Part shown: piece after piece, positions 26,891 to 36,287 of the stretch | Layout: the number at the start of each line of letters is the position of its first letter | Position numbering within the stretch: position 1 is the stretch's first letter | From: Ferribacterium limneticum | GTDB lineage: Bacteria; Pseudomonadota; Gammaproteobacteria; Burkholderiales; Rhodocyclaceae | Direction of reading: 5' to 3' | DNA: 64,000 nucleotides | Assembly (NCBI RefSeq): GCF_020510585.1 | Contig: NZ_CP075190.1 | Coordinates: 2,602,001-2,666,000 of the forward strand | Position numbers and translations under genes: made by a program | Notes under the pieces: model-generated | Told to the model about the DNA's origin: nothing | Database searches by the model: none | The model's input: the letters and a program-made list of their open reading frames with translations, nothing else

Positions 26891-26920
26891 TGAGACGACC
26901 CGTGGCCACGCAGTGGTGCC

Positions 26921-26981
26921 GTCATTCCCGCGCAGGCGGGAATCCAGCGGTGGCCTGGACTCCCGCTTGCGCGGGAGTGAC
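26921..26981. repeat. 61-bp palindromic repeat (MITE-like)
   Basis: GTCATTCCCGCGCAGGCGGG, AATCCAG, then a seven-base spacer, then CTGGACTCCCGC and TTGCGCGGGAGTGAC. The two halves form a long imperfect inverted repeat. The GTCATTCCCGC...GGGAATCCAG motif is a familiar intergenic palindrome in proteobacterial genomes. Confidence 0.75.
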
Positions 26982-27011
26982 AGGGATGGAGCCGATGGGA
27001 GTAACAGACTA

Positions 27012-27046
27012 ATTTTATTTTTGGCCGTTTTTTCCGGTTGACCGTG
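27012..27046 (-). repeat. Dispersed 35-bp element, intergenic after bamD
   Basis: Minus-strand reading is CACGGTCAACCGG, six As, CGGCC, AAAAATAAAAT. It lies between the MITE-like palindrome and the inverted copy of the 215-bp repeat. Confidence 0.85.
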
Positions 27047-27090
27047 GAAACCGATTTTTTGCGACCAAATGGTGAGCGCGGATGCCTTTC

Positions 27091-27304
27091 GGGTCCCCGT
27101 GGAAGGCGCTGAGCAACGCAGGAAGGCCGGGGGCAGTCGGCTGGCGTTGTTTGAGCCGAAGGCGAGTTTAGCCAGCCGCCCGGCGTTCCGAGTAGCGCAA
27201 GGAACCGGCGTAGCCGGCGCCGCCCTCGGGGTCGCCTTTTCTTTGGCTACTTTCTTTTGGCGAAGCAAAAGAAAGTACGCCCGCCAACAAGGCGGAACCC
27301 CAAG
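27091..27304 (-). repeat. About 215-bp repeat, copy B (inverted relative to copy A)
   Basis: Reverse complement starts CTTGGGGTTCCGCC and contains the hairpin ACTTTCTTTTGCTTCGCC, AAAAGAAAGTA. It ends five bases from the stop of the kinase-HDOD-GAF gene. Together with copy A it forms a large inverted pair around a 200-bp centre. The whole gap 26616-27309 holds only repeats; I see no gene in it. Confidence 0.75.
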
Positions 27305-27309
27305 CTAAT

Positions 27310-29691
27310 TCACGACCCCTGCTTGATGGCCAGAATCGCCTGATTCCTCAGCGTCCGCAGCAACTGCAACTCCTTTTCCGGAATCGAAATCCCTCCCGGC
27401 TCATCGCGGTCGGCATAGATCAACGCCACCGAGTTGCCCTTGATATTGAGGGGGAACAGCACAAAGGAGTTGGCCGGCACGGCCTTGCGATACCAGTCGG
27501 GGATTCGGCCGGCGATCTTCGGATCGTTGATGTCGCTGATCAGCAGATCAACGCCCTTCGACGTCGCAGCATGGAAGATATCCGGTGCAAAACTGAGCGG
27601 AAAGCGGAACGCCTTGGCCAATTCGTTGGCATCCGGACCGAAGCCGAAGCGGCCCTGCATGACACCGGCCTTGGCGTCGCGGATGCATAGCACGACGCGC
27701 TTGAAGCCCATGGCCCGATACATTGTTTCGAGGATGATGCGCAGGATGTCGTTGAGCTGAAAGCCATCGATCAGCGTATTGCTGATGTCCTGGATGCCGG
27801 CGGTCAGCACCGACTGGGCATCGACCGCTTGTGTACCAGAACCGCTCCCGACACCAACTAGCGGGTCGCTCTCCCCGATGACCGTTCCATCGGCAAAATC
27901 GCTGCTATTCTGGTCGTCGGCGGGCGCCTTGCCGTCCACGCCCGCTTCGGCAAACAGGCGCATCTGCTTGCCGAAAGTCGTCTGCTGAAGGTTGAGGTGA
28001 ATGATGCGGGCAAAATCGGCGACCTCCTCGACAGCGCGCTGCACGGTCTGCATTACATCGTTCTGACCGAGTGCCACGGCGTCGGCAAAGCGGGTCATGG
28101 TCTTCTTCAATTCGCGGTCACGCGCCTCGGGCGTAGCCAGTGCGATGACGTCACACAATTCGTTGGAGAAGCCGGACAGCGTGCGTAGACGATCTTCCTG
28201 ATCGACCGCCTTCTTGACCGGGCCGGCCGGCAAGCGCCGCATCGAGGAAACGATCAGCGGCGGAAATCCCCAGAGTTTGGCGATGGCGACGCCAATCTCC
28301 TCAAAGGAGATGCCTAGCACCTGTTTCGCCGCCATCTCCTCGCTGCAGTTCTTTTGCGCAATGACGCGACGTATTTCTTCAGCGTCTTCCGGAAAATAGA
28401 ACTGCGACAGCAAGCGACCCAGGCTGTGGAACAGCGAGCAGATGAACGATTGTTCCAGATCGCGCATGCGCGCCGTCGCGCCGATATCCTTGGCCAGCAC
28501 CCCGGCCATGTTGGCGCGCAGAAAATCTTCCTTGAGCTGGTTGGCGTTGGCCTTGTTTTGCAGGTGATCGAAGAGCAGGACGGTAATGGCGATGTTGCGC
28601 ACGGCCTCGAAGCCGAGCACGATCACGGCCCGTGACACGGTACTGATGCTGCCGCCGCCGGCCTGCCGGAAATAGGCCGAGTTGACCAGGCGCAGCAGCT
28701 TGTTGGTCAGCGCAAAATCCTTGAGGATGGTGTTCGACAGCTTGTCGATGCTTTCCGTCTCGCTGTTGGCAATCTTGTTGATGGCGCTGACCGACTCGGA
28801 AAGGGCCGGAAAATCGCTTTTGTGGCGCATCCGGCGTAACAGGAACTCCAGCGTTGCCTGTCGACCGCCAGCTCCGGCCGGAACATCTTCTTCAGGGTCC
28901 AGATAGTTGTCCAGCGCCTCGCCAAACTGGGCCGCCGTCTGAAAACGCAGCAGCGGATCGCGCGCCAGTGCCTTATGCAAAATTGCGCTCAATTGCTCGT
29001 CGACCGCAGCATCCTGCGGCAGCTTGATATCTTCGCTGGCCAGACGTTGCATGACCGCGCCGGTGCTATCGGCGACCACCGCACGGCGCCCGGTGAGCAT
29101 TTCGAAGAGAACCAGTCCGGTGGAGAAGACATCCGAACGCTCGCTGATCTCGCGCCGCAGTATGTACTCAGGTGCCATGTAGCCCGGCGTGCCGGTGATC
29201 CGGTCATTCGGGTCGCTCGACGCGTCGACCCGCGCTGCGATGCCGAAGTCCATGACACGCGGCGTACCGTTGTCGTCAAGCAGGATGTTCGACGGTTTCA
29301 GATCACGGTGGATGATGCCCTGTCCGTGGGCATAAGCGACCGCGTCAAGGATAGGCCGGAGGATCGAAATCGCCTTGACCGGCGGCAATGCGCCGCTCTG
29401 CCGCAGGAACTCGGCCAGACTCTTGCCCGGCACGTATTCGAAAACGAGATAGAGATCGCCATCCTGCTCACCCGCTTCAAAAATCGGCACGATGCTCGGA
29501 TGGCGCATCCGGCTGACCGTGCGCGCCTCGTCGAGCAGCATGCCCTTATGCTCCGGATCGGGCGTGGCGAAATGCAGGGTCTTGATGGCGATCTCGCGCT
29601 GCAACTGCGGATCGAAGCCAAGATTGACCACACTTTGCGCGCCCCGCCCCAACTCGCCACGGACTTCGAAACGGCCGATTTTTCTGCTCAT
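27310..29691 (-). CDS. Hanks-type Ser/Thr protein kinase fused to HDOD and GAF domains
   Basis: 793 aa, no membrane segment. Residues about 7-265 are a complete protein kinase: Gly loop GELGRGAQSVV, Lys in IAIKTL, HRDLKPSNILL, DFGIAAR, and APE (GYMAPE). Residues about 280-500 are an HDOD domain (FPALSESVSAINKIANSE, LRLVNSAYFR, VSRAVIVLGFEAVRN). The C-terminal 170 residues are GAF-like (LNDILRIILETMYRAMGFKR). Membership in a signalling relay is likely, with phosphorylation linked to HDOD-based output. The start overlaps the DUF3293 stop (ATGA), so it follows rmuC and DUF3293 in one transcript. Confidence 0.9.
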   Translation of the reverse strand: MSRKIGRFEVRGELGRGAQSVVNLGFDPQLQREIAIKTLHFATPDPEHKGMLLDEARTVSRMRHPSIVPIFEAGEQDGDLYLVFEYVPGKSLAEFLRQSGALPPVKAISILRPILDAVAYAHGQGIIHRDLKPSNILLDDNGTPRVMDFGIAARVDASSDPNDRITGTPGYMAPEYILRREISERSDVFSTGLVLFEMLTGRRAVVADSTGAVMQRLASEDIKLPQDAAVDEQLSAILHKALARDPLLRFQTAAQFGEALDNYLDPEEDVPAGAGGRQATLEFLLRRMRHKSDFPALSESVSAINKIANSETESIDKLSNTILKDFALTNKLLRLVNSAYFRQAGGGSISTVSRAVIVLGFEAVRNIAITVLLFDHLQNKANANQLKEDFLRANMAGVLAKDIGATARMRDLEQSFICSLFHSLGRLLSQFYFPEDAEEIRRVIAQKNCSEEMAAKQVLGISFEEIGVAIAKLWGFPPLIVSSMRRLPAGPVKKAVDQEDRLRTLSGFSNELCDVIALATPEARDRELKKTMTRFADAVALGQNDVMQTVQRAVEEVADFARIIHLNLQQTTFGKQMRLFAEAGVDGKAPADDQNSSDFADGTVIGESDPLVGVGSGSGTQAVDAQSVLTAGIQDISNTLIDGFQLNDILRIILETMYRAMGFKRVVLCIRDAKAGVMQGRFGFGPDANELAKAFRFPLSFAPDIFHAATSKGVDLLISDINDPKIAGRIPDWYRKAVPANSFVLFPLNIKGNSVALIYADRDEPGGISIPEKELQLLRTLRNQAILAIKQGS

Positions 29692-30119
29692 TGTTCGCTA
29701 TCTTCTATCCAGACGAGGTGGGGAATGGCATCGACGCTGCCGCAAACCACGGCATTCTGCCCATATTCGGCGGCCAGGGCACAGGCATCTTCACGGGAAA
29801 TATCGGGAACGAAACAGCTCTCCTCAGTTGGCCAGCCTTCGGCATCGGCTTCATGCTGCGCCGCATAGGGTTCGTAGTTGCCCTCCAGCAACTCGCACTC
29901 CAGTTGCGACTGACGCTCGGCGTTGGTCGCATCATCGGCCCGCTGCCCACCCGGATTGTGCGCCGTGATCAGCGCGAACTCCGTGCAGCCTGCCTTTTCA
30001 AGCCAGCAGCGCAGGGTTTCGCAGGGCTGGCCGATGCGCAGTTCGCAGATGCCACCAGGCAGGAACACCCGATAAGTCGTCGCCATATAGGCGGCCTCAA
30101 GTTCACTCGTCTTCGCCAT
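29688..30119 (-). CDS. DUF3293-family protein
   Basis: 143 aa, soluble and acidic. The pattern FALITAHNPGGQRADDATNAE is typical of DUF3293. Function unknown. It starts at ATG 30119, overlapping the rmuC stop by 17 bases; a second ATG at 30086 is possible. It overlaps the kinase gene start by four bases, so the three genes rmuC, DUF3293 and kinase look translationally coupled. Confidence 0.75.
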   Translation of the reverse strand: MAKTSELEAAYMATTYRVFLPGGICELRIGQPCETLRCWLEKAGCTEFALITAHNPGGQRADDATNAERQSQLECELLEGNYEPYAAQHEADAEGWPTEESCFVPDISREDACALAAEYGQNAVVCGSVDAIPHLVWIEDSEQ

Positions 30120-31434
30120 CGAAATCCGCCACACCGATCAATTGTTCGGCCTCTGCCAGCGGCAGCGCCTCGACTTCCTTGAGCCGGCGCGTCAGTTGCC
30201 GCGTCCGGGTTTCCGCCTTACTGATACTGTTGCTCGCCTCGTCCAGCTTCTTCTTGGTATGGGCCAGCGCCTCGCCAAACTTGCTGAACTCCGTCTTGAC
30301 TGCGCCGAGCACGGCCCACACTTCGGCCGAACGCTGCTCGATGGCCAGGGTACGGAAACCCATCTGCAAACTGTTGAGCATCGCCGCCAGCGTCGTCGGC
30401 CCGGTCAGGCTGACCCGCCAGTCACGCTGCAGCGTTTCGGCCAGGCCCGGACGCCTCAGCGCCTCGGCGTAAAGACCTTCGAGCGGCAGGTAGAGCAAGG
30501 CAAAGTCGGTGGTATGCGGCGGCGAGACGTATTTCTCGTGAATACTCCTGGCCTCGTTCTTCAGGCGGGTCTCGATGGCTCGCGAAGCTTCCTCAACCCC
30601 GGCCGGATCGCCTCGATCCTGGGCGTCGAGCAGGCGCTGGTAATCCTCGATCGGGTACTTGGCGTCGATCGGCAGCCAGACAACGGCGCCGTCATCCTTG
30701 CCCGGCAGGCGGATGGCGAAATCGACACGCTCGTTGCTACCCGGCTTGGTCGCCACGTTGCTGCCAAACTGCTCGGCTGTCAGCAACTGTTCGAGTAGCG
30801 CCGACAACTGCACCTCGCCCCAGGTGCCACGGGTCTTGACGTTGGTCAGCACACGCTTGAGGTCGCCGACACCGGCGGCCAGCGTCTGCATTTCACCGAG
30901 GCCGCGATGCACCTGCTCCAGCCGGTCGCTGACCAGCTTGAAGGATTCGCCAAGGCGCTGCTCAAGCGTCGCATGCAGCTTTTCATCGACCGTCCGCCGC
31001 ATTTCTTCCAGCTTGACTGCGTTGTCGGCTTGTATTGCGGTCAACCGGGATTCAACCGCAATTTTCAAACGCTCAAACCGCTCGTCCAACCCCAGCGAAA
31101 AGCGGCTCAGCTCGCGCGCAAAAGCCTCCAGCCGCTCGGCCTGCGCTGCGCCGAACTGGACGACCTGCGCGGACAGCGTCTGGCCCAGCAAGTTGGACGA
31201 TTGCGCCCTTTCCTCGCGATCACGGAAGGCCTCTTCGGCCACCTCGCGTCGGCCACGTGCCAGTTCCTCGCGCAGTTCGCGTTCAAGGCGCATCAGCCCC
31301 TTTTCTTGGGCCTCCTGCTGCACCTGGAAGCGCGCTTCGTCCTGCTGCCGGTTGCCGCGCAGCAACAACGCCACCTGCAACAGGATGACCACCACCACGC
31401 CGACGATCAGGGCCAGCCCCATCGTTTCACTCAT
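30103..31434 (-). CDS. rmuC: DNA recombination protein RmuC
   Basis: 443 aa. One N-terminal membrane segment (LALIVGVVVVILLQVALLL), a long coiled coil (about residues 30-190) and the PD-(D/E)xK-like RmuC domain (TRGTWGEVQLSALLEQLL, LPIDAKYPIEDYQRLLDAQD, FALLYLPLEGLYAEAL). Limits inversions between short repeats in E. coli. A diverged copy of the dispersed 35-bp element lies in the coiled-coil part at 31036-31070, read in frame as KIAVESRLTAIQ. Seven bases follow the DUF748 gene end. Confidence 0.92.
   Translation of the reverse strand: MSETMGLALIVGVVVVILLQVALLLRGNRQQDEARFQVQQEAQEKGLMRLERELREELARGRREVAEEAFRDREERAQSSNLLGQTLSAQVVQFGAAQAERLEAFARELSRFSLGLDERFERLKIAVESRLTAIQADNAVKLEEMRRTVDEKLHATLEQRLGESFKLVSDRLEQVHRGLGEMQTLAAGVGDLKRVLTNVKTRGTWGEVQLSALLEQLLTAEQFGSNVATKPGSNERVDFAIRLPGKDDGAVVWLPIDAKYPIEDYQRLLDAQDRGDPAGVEEASRAIETRLKNEARSIHEKYVSPPHTTDFALLYLPLEGLYAEALRRPGLAETLQRDWRVSLTGPTTLAAMLNSLQMGFRTLAIEQRSAEVWAVLGAVKTEFSKFGEALAHTKKKLDEASNSISKAETRTRQLTRRLKEVEALPLAEAEQLIGVADFDGEDE
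31036..31070 (+). repeat. Diverged dispersed element inside rmuC
   Basis: TGCGGTCAACCGGGATT, CAACCGC, AATTTTCAAAC. Ends match the family; the middle is diverged. Confidence 0.55.
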
Positions 31435-31441
31435 TGACGAC

Positions 31442-34400
31442 TCATTTCAGCGAAAAATCAACACGGCTGGCTTTACCCTTTTCATCAGCCCCAACTTTCG
31501 GCGGCAAGAGGAAAACCCGTTCCGGCAGCACCTTGCCCTGGTCGACCAGCCAGCCTTGAACCACCTCGGCCCGGCGCGCGGCCAGCGCCTTGACGTCGTC
31601 ATCGCTGACCGGCAAGTTGGCCAGCATCAATTTCTCCATTTCGTCTACCGGCAAATCCTTCTGCAGACCAATCATGTTGCGCGGCTTCGGGAACTTGGCT
31701 TCCTTGTAGGCGCGGGTCAGGTAGGCCGTGCTTTCCTCCGGAGCAATCTCGATTTCTTCGAGCGACTTGCCTTCGCCAGCCTTCTTGAGATCCTTGAGCT
31801 TTTCGGCCTGCATGGCGCGTTCCAGGGCAGCGCGCTTGGCACCTTCCCGGTCGGCTTCCGGATCGGCCCGGCCGGTGATTTCGAGCTTCAGCGCATTGCG
31901 TTCGTTAAGCGCCTTGGCCAGTGCTTCGAGCTTTTTGCCCGCCGTGTCGTTGAGTGTGGCACGGCCAGCGGCGAATTCGACACTGGACAACTCGTCGCCA
32001 CTGCCGAACATCGAGCCAAGCAGCGCAAATGGCGAAGTGACGGCCTTGACGAACAGATTGACGATGACCTTGATAATCAGCCCGCCAATCGAGAACTGCG
32101 GATCGTCGAGCGAACCGGAAATCGGCAGATTGAGATCGATTTCGCCACGGTTATTCTTGAGCAGCGAAATCGCCAGATTGACCGGCAGCTTGGTCGCATC
32201 CGCGCTTTCGATCCGCTCGCCAAAGGTAAACTGGTCGATGAAAAGCCGGTTCTCGGCCGACAACTGGTTGTTCTCCAGCTTGTAGGCGACGGTCAGCGAC
32301 AGCTTGCCCTTCTCGATGGCGTAGCCGGCGTACTTGCCGGAATACGGCGAGAAACCGACCAGATCGACGCCCGTGATTTCAGCCTTGAGATCAAGATAGG
32401 ACTTGGCCGCCAGCGGATTCAGCTTGGCCAGTATCTGGACGGGTGCCGAGTTGGCGTACCGGCCACGCAGTTCCATATCGGCGACGGTATCGGCCGCTGA
32501 CGACAGATTGGTCACCCGTCCGCCGAGCTTGGTTACATTGACCGTGTAGTTTGGCTTGACGAAAAGGTCGGAGAAATTGACCGTGCCATTTTGCAGGGTG
32601 ATCTTGCCAATCTTGATCGGGATCGGCTGCTTGGCCGGTCCGGACTCCTTGATCACCACCTTCGTCTCGCCCTTGGCCGTTTCCGGCTTGACCTCTTCTT
32701 TCCTGGCTGCGACCGCCTCGCCTTCGGGCTTCCTGACGATCTCGGCGACGTTGAGCTTGCCTTCCTTGTTGAGGATCAGTCGCGAAAAATAATCGGTCAG
32801 AGCGATCTCGCCGATGTTGATGACCATCGGCTCAAGCCGGAAGTCGATACCGCCAAAATACAACGATTTCCACTTGAGGAAATCGGCGCTGTTCAGCTTG
32901 TCCACCGCCACAAAGTCGCCAAGCGTGAAGGAACCCTTGTAGCCGGCCTTGAGGCCTGCCGTATCGAGCTTGGCCGTCGCTTCGCCCTTGTTCGATACCT
33001 GGCCACGCGTCAGCGAAATATTGAGGAACTGGCCGAAATAAGGCTCCAGCGGCAGCAGCGGTATGGCCACCGTATCGACCTTGACCGCGACATCGAGCGG
33101 ATAGATCTGCAGGCTGCCATCGACATTCAGGGTGCCCTTCTTGTTGATCTTGGTCTTTAGCGAAATGGTGCCCTTCTTGTTCGGCTCGTTGGTCAGCTCC
33201 TGGCCAAGCAGATTGAATCCCTCGATGTCCTGCACCGCCACCTGCTGCAGGGAGCGATCCTCAAAATGGAAACCCAGATCTTCGATGCTCAGCTTGCCGA
33301 CCTTGCCGATCCACTCCTGCGTTCCGGTTGCTTCGGCCACTGCCTTGGCCTTGGTGTCCTTCTCGGCATTGGTCGCCCTGACCACCTTGAGCACCGGCGA
33401 ACTGACCCACTCAATCTTGCCGGCCTTGTTGCGCAGCATGCGGGCGCGGGTTCCGCTGTTGGTCACTTCGGCAATATCGACCCGATGGGTCGGCAAATCG
33501 ACCTTGATGCCCTTGATGGCCATTTTCTCGACGCGGAAACGCTCGCCGAGATCGATCTGATAACTAACTTCGCCAATTTCGATCGGCTCGATCAGCTTGC
33601 TATCGACCTTGCCGACGCTGACCAGCAGATTGCGTACTTCGCCGGCCACCGGCGTCAGATTGGAGTCGTCCTGCCAGCGGATCAGGCCGTTGGTCAGGGC
33701 GAACTCGCCGAGCGACCATTCAAACGGTTTGGCGGGGACCGGCTTGGGCTCCGGCGTTGCCGCAACCGGCTTGGCCAGCCGGTCGACAACTCGCATGACA
33801 TTGAACTCCCCCTGCTTATTGACCGCCAGAGCGACATCCAGCCCATCGAGCCCAACGCGCTTGAGAGCAACCTTGCTGTTGATCGGGTCGGCATTGTCGA
33901 GTTCAATATCCAGGCGCTTCCAGCCAAGCAGCGGCTGGCCTTCGCTTTCGGTCAGCGCCAGTCCGGAAACATGAACAGCACCGACGACCGAGACCGAATA
34001 AACTTGGTCCGAAACCTCCTTGAACATCGCCTTCAGTTCGGTATCGAGCGTTCCCGACTTCAGCCGGAAAGGCAGCGAATCAGGCAGGTAGGGTTGCAGG
34101 CCGGCCAGTTCGAAGCGATCCAGATCTAGATTCAGATTACTTTCATGTGTTCCCGAAAACGGCTTGCTGTCACCGGTCAGGGCCAGAGGGGAACCATTGA
34201 TGTTGGCCGAAAACAAAGGTTTGACCAGAATTTCGACCTGATAGGGCAGGCTGGAAACGAAAGGCAGCGCCAGATTGATGTCGCTGATCGTATGCACTCT
34301 GCCCTTGGGCTGGTCATCGAAAACGATCTTGCCGTTGATCAACTGGATGTTGTTCACCGAAAAGCGTGGCGTGCCGGTATCCGGCTCGTCCTTGGGCCTC

Positions 34401-34840
34401 ATCCACTCGTCGAGCAGATCGGAAATATCGTAGCGCCCCTCGGCAACGCGGGACACGGCAAGGCGCAAGCCTTGCAGGCGAATTTCATCGACAACAGCAG
34501 CCAGCTTGAAAATGGAGGCCGAAGAAAGATTGACGAAGAGTTCGTCGAAACCGGCCACTTCCTTGCTGCCCTCAGCCTTGATGGAAAAACCATTGACCTT
34601 CAGCGACAAACCGTACGGGTTTATATCGATGTTTTCGATGCTGACTTCGCGGTGGAGTTGCTCCGAGAGCTGTTTCTGCAAAATCGACTTGAGCAGCGGG
34701 GGCGCGGCAAAAAATCCCAGCACCCCGAAAACCACAAAAATGCCCGCCAGCCATTTTCCAATTCGCTTGCTACGCGGTGACTTGAGCGCCCCGGCGAGGC
34801 GTGACATTGTTGCTGAATTGTTTGCAGTTGGCTCGGCCAT
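31442..34840 (-). CDS. Giant DUF748/AsmA-like envelope protein
   Basis: 1,132 aa. A single N-terminal membrane anchor (WLAGIFVVFGVLGFFAAPPL) is followed by a long periplasmic region of repeating beta-rich DUF748 units (LSEQLHREVSIENIDINPYG, LSLKVNGFSIKAEGS; FSPYSGKYAGYAIEKGKLSL). Related AsmA-like proteins form bridges that carry phospholipids between the membranes. The last 150 residues (TLNDTAGKKLEALAKALNER, LKLEITGRADPEADREG) look like a degraded OmpA-like peptidoglycan-binding domain. Transport of lipids to the outer membrane is inference. Confidence 0.8.
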   Translation of the reverse strand: MAEPTANNSATMSRLAGALKSPRSKRIGKWLAGIFVVFGVLGFFAAPPLLKSILQKQLSEQLHREVSIENIDINPYGLSLKVNGFSIKAEGSKEVAGFDELFVNLSSASIFKLAAVVDEIRLQGLRLAVSRVAEGRYDISDLLDEWMRPKDEPDTGTPRFSVNNIQLINGKIVFDDQPKGRVHTISDINLALPFVSSLPYQVEILVKPLFSANINGSPLALTGDSKPFSGTHESNLNLDLDRFELAGLQPYLPDSLPFRLKSGTLDTELKAMFKEVSDQVYSVSVVGAVHVSGLALTESEGQPLLGWKRLDIELDNADPINSKVALKRVGLDGLDVALAVNKQGEFNVMRVVDRLAKPVAATPEPKPVPAKPFEWSLGEFALTNGLIRWQDDSNLTPVAGEVRNLLVSVGKVDSKLIEPIEIGEVSYQIDLGERFRVEKMAIKGIKVDLPTHRVDIAEVTNSGTRARMLRNKAGKIEWVSSPVLKVVRATNAEKDTKAKAVAEATGTQEWIGKVGKLSIEDLGFHFEDRSLQQVAVQDIEGFNLLGQELTNEPNKKGTISLKTKINKKGTLNVDGSLQIYPLDVAVKVDTVAIPLLPLEPYFGQFLNISLTRGQVSNKGEATAKLDTAGLKAGYKGSFTLGDFVAVDKLNSADFLKWKSLYFGGIDFRLEPMVINIGEIALTDYFSRLILNKEGKLNVAEIVRKPEGEAVAARKEEVKPETAKGETKVVIKESGPAKQPIPIKIGKITLQNGTVNFSDLFVKPNYTVNVTKLGGRVTNLSSAADTVADMELRGRYANSAPVQILAKLNPLAAKSYLDLKAEITGVDLVGFSPYSGKYAGYAIEKGKLSLTVAYKLENNQLSAENRLFIDQFTFGERIESADATKLPVNLAISLLKNNRGEIDLNLPISGSLDDPQFSIGGLIIKVIVNLFVKAVTSPFALLGSMFGSGDELSSVEFAAGRATLNDTAGKKLEALAKALNERNALKLEITGRADPEADREGAKRAALERAMQAEKLKDLKKAGEGKSLEEIEIAPEESTAYLTRAYKEAKFPKPRNMIGLQKDLPVDEMEKLMLANLPVSDDDVKALAARRAEVVQGWLVDQGKVLPERVFLLPPKVGADEKGKASRVDFSLK

Positions 34841-34913
34841 GATAATCTGCCTTTATTGTTGTATATCCGCCAAATTTAGCACACCACCACACTAGAAATA
34901 TCAGCAAAAACAC

Positions 34914-35312
34914 ATGAAGTGGTTCATCGAAGAAATATCCAGGCTAATCGTCCAACTCAAGCGCTGGCAGACCTGGCTGGTCATCGGCCTGATCAGCCTT
35001 TTTGCCGGACTTGCCTTTTTCATCGGCAGCTTTGCCTTCCGTACCGACGGCATCCTGCTCTATCTCAACCGCACAGCCGGAGCCTGCCGTGAATTGACCA
35101 ACGGCATCATCATCTTCATGTTCTGCGGCATGATTTTCTTCATGTTCACCGCCTTGCTGACTTTGGGCGAATTCCAGCGCTATTTCCAGTTCAAGCAACG
35201 TGCCGCTCACTATCAGGCCAGGCGTGCGCTGTACGGAGGGATTGGCTGGGCTGCTGCCGCCATCACCATTTCTATTGCCGCACTGGTTTTCTTCAACCGA
35301 TATTGCCGCTAG
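34914..35312 (+). CDS. Small membrane protein with three predicted membrane segments
   Basis: 132 aa: hydrophobic segments at about residues 20-41 (TWLVIGLISLFAGLAFFIGS), 63-85 (NGIIIFMFCGMIFFMFTALL) and 107-127. It is divergent from the DUF748 gene and upstream of a diguanylate cyclase, whose start lies 29 bases after its stop. No family recognised. It may be the membrane partner or simply a neighbour of the REC-GGDEF protein. Confidence 0.65.
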   Translation: MKWFIEEISRLIVQLKRWQTWLVIGLISLFAGLAFFIGSFAFRTDGILLYLNRTAGACRELTNGIIIFMFCGMIFFMFTALLTLGEFQRYFQFKQRAAHYQARRALYGGIGWAAAAITISIAALVFFNRYCR

Positions 35313-35341
35313 ACTGCGTTGATCGAGCCCCGGCAGAAACC

Positions 35342-36283
35342 ATGAAAATTCTCGTCGTCGAAGACAGTCGCTCCACCTACCACCTGCCCGTCGAGCAGAT
35401 GGAAAGACTGGGCGTTCAGACGCTCTCGGCTGCTACCGGCGACGAGGCACTGGAAAAATTCGCGCGGACGCGACCGGATCTCGTCCTGCTCGACCTCTCC
35501 CTGCCCGACATGGATGGTTATCTGCTCGCCCAGCGCATCCGGGCGACGGAAACACCGGGTGAATGGACGCCCATCATTTTCCTGTCATCTCGTGACGACG
35601 AGGCCAGCATTGAAAAGGGAATCGCCGCCGGTGGCGATGATTACCTACTCAAGCCGGTCAGCGAGATCGTTCTCGGCGCAAAGATCAGGGCCATGCAGCG
35701 CATTGTCCTCATGCGTTCGTCGTTGATCGGCCTCACCCGCAAGCTGGATGCCGCCAATCAGGAACTGGTGCGCATTTCGTCGAGCGATGGTTTGACCGGC
35801 GTCGCCAACCGGCGCTACTTCGACGAGACAATTTCCATCGAATGGCGCCGGGCGCGTCGTCACTCGAACAGCATCGCGATGATGATGTGCGACGTCGACT
35901 ATTTCAAGCTGTACAACGACACCTACGGTCACCAGGCGGGCGACGACTGCCTGCGCCGGATCGCCCGGGTCATTCGCCAGAATACCGAACGGCCGTCGGA
36001 TATCGTGGCGCGCTACGGTGGCGAGGAGTTCGCCGTCGTCCTGCCCGAAACCACCATCGGCGGGGCCCTGATTGTGGCCGAAAAAATCCGTCAGGCCATC
36101 CGCGAACTCAATATCGAGCATGCCTCGTCGCCCGGCGGGCTGGTCACCCTGAGCATCGGACTCGCCTCAGCCGCTCCCGGCTTCGACAACCCGCCCGAAG
36201 ACCTCATCCAGGCCGCCGCCAAAGCTCTTCTGCGGGCGAAACGACAGGGTCGGGACTGCCTCTGCCGGGCTGACGCCGCCTGA
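35342..36283 (+). CDS. Response regulator diguanylate cyclase (REC-GGDEF, active-type)
   Basis: 313 aa. Receiver with phospho-acceptor Asp51 (LVLLDLSLPDMDG) and Lys in YLLKPVS, then a full GGDEF domain with GGEEF at residues 226-230 and an inhibitory RxxD site (Arg217-Asp220) five residues before it. This is the PleD/WspR plan: phosphorylation drives dimerisation and c-di-GMP synthesis, with product inhibition at the I-site. I chose the ATG at 35342 because the receiver begins there (MKILVVEDSR). A CheY-like gene follows after four bases, suggesting a shared pathway. Confidence 0.9.
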   Translation: MKILVVEDSRSTYHLPVEQMERLGVQTLSAATGDEALEKFARTRPDLVLLDLSLPDMDGYLLAQRIRATETPGEWTPIIFLSSRDDEASIEKGIAAGGDDYLLKPVSEIVLGAKIRAMQRIVLMRSSLIGLTRKLDAANQELVRISSSDGLTGVANRRYFDETISIEWRRARRHSNSIAMMMCDVDYFKLYNDTYGHQAGDDCLRRIARVIRQNTERPSDIVARYGGEEFAVVLPETTIGGALIVAEKIRQAIRELNIEHASSPGGLVTLSIGLASAAPGFDNPPEDLIQAAAKALLRAKRQGRDCLCRADAA

Positions 36284-36287
36284 AGTT

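Noticed and set aside
26641..27041. Short open frames in the repeat nest after bamD
   Set aside because: They lie over known-type repeats and palindromes, with no ribosome site and no domain.
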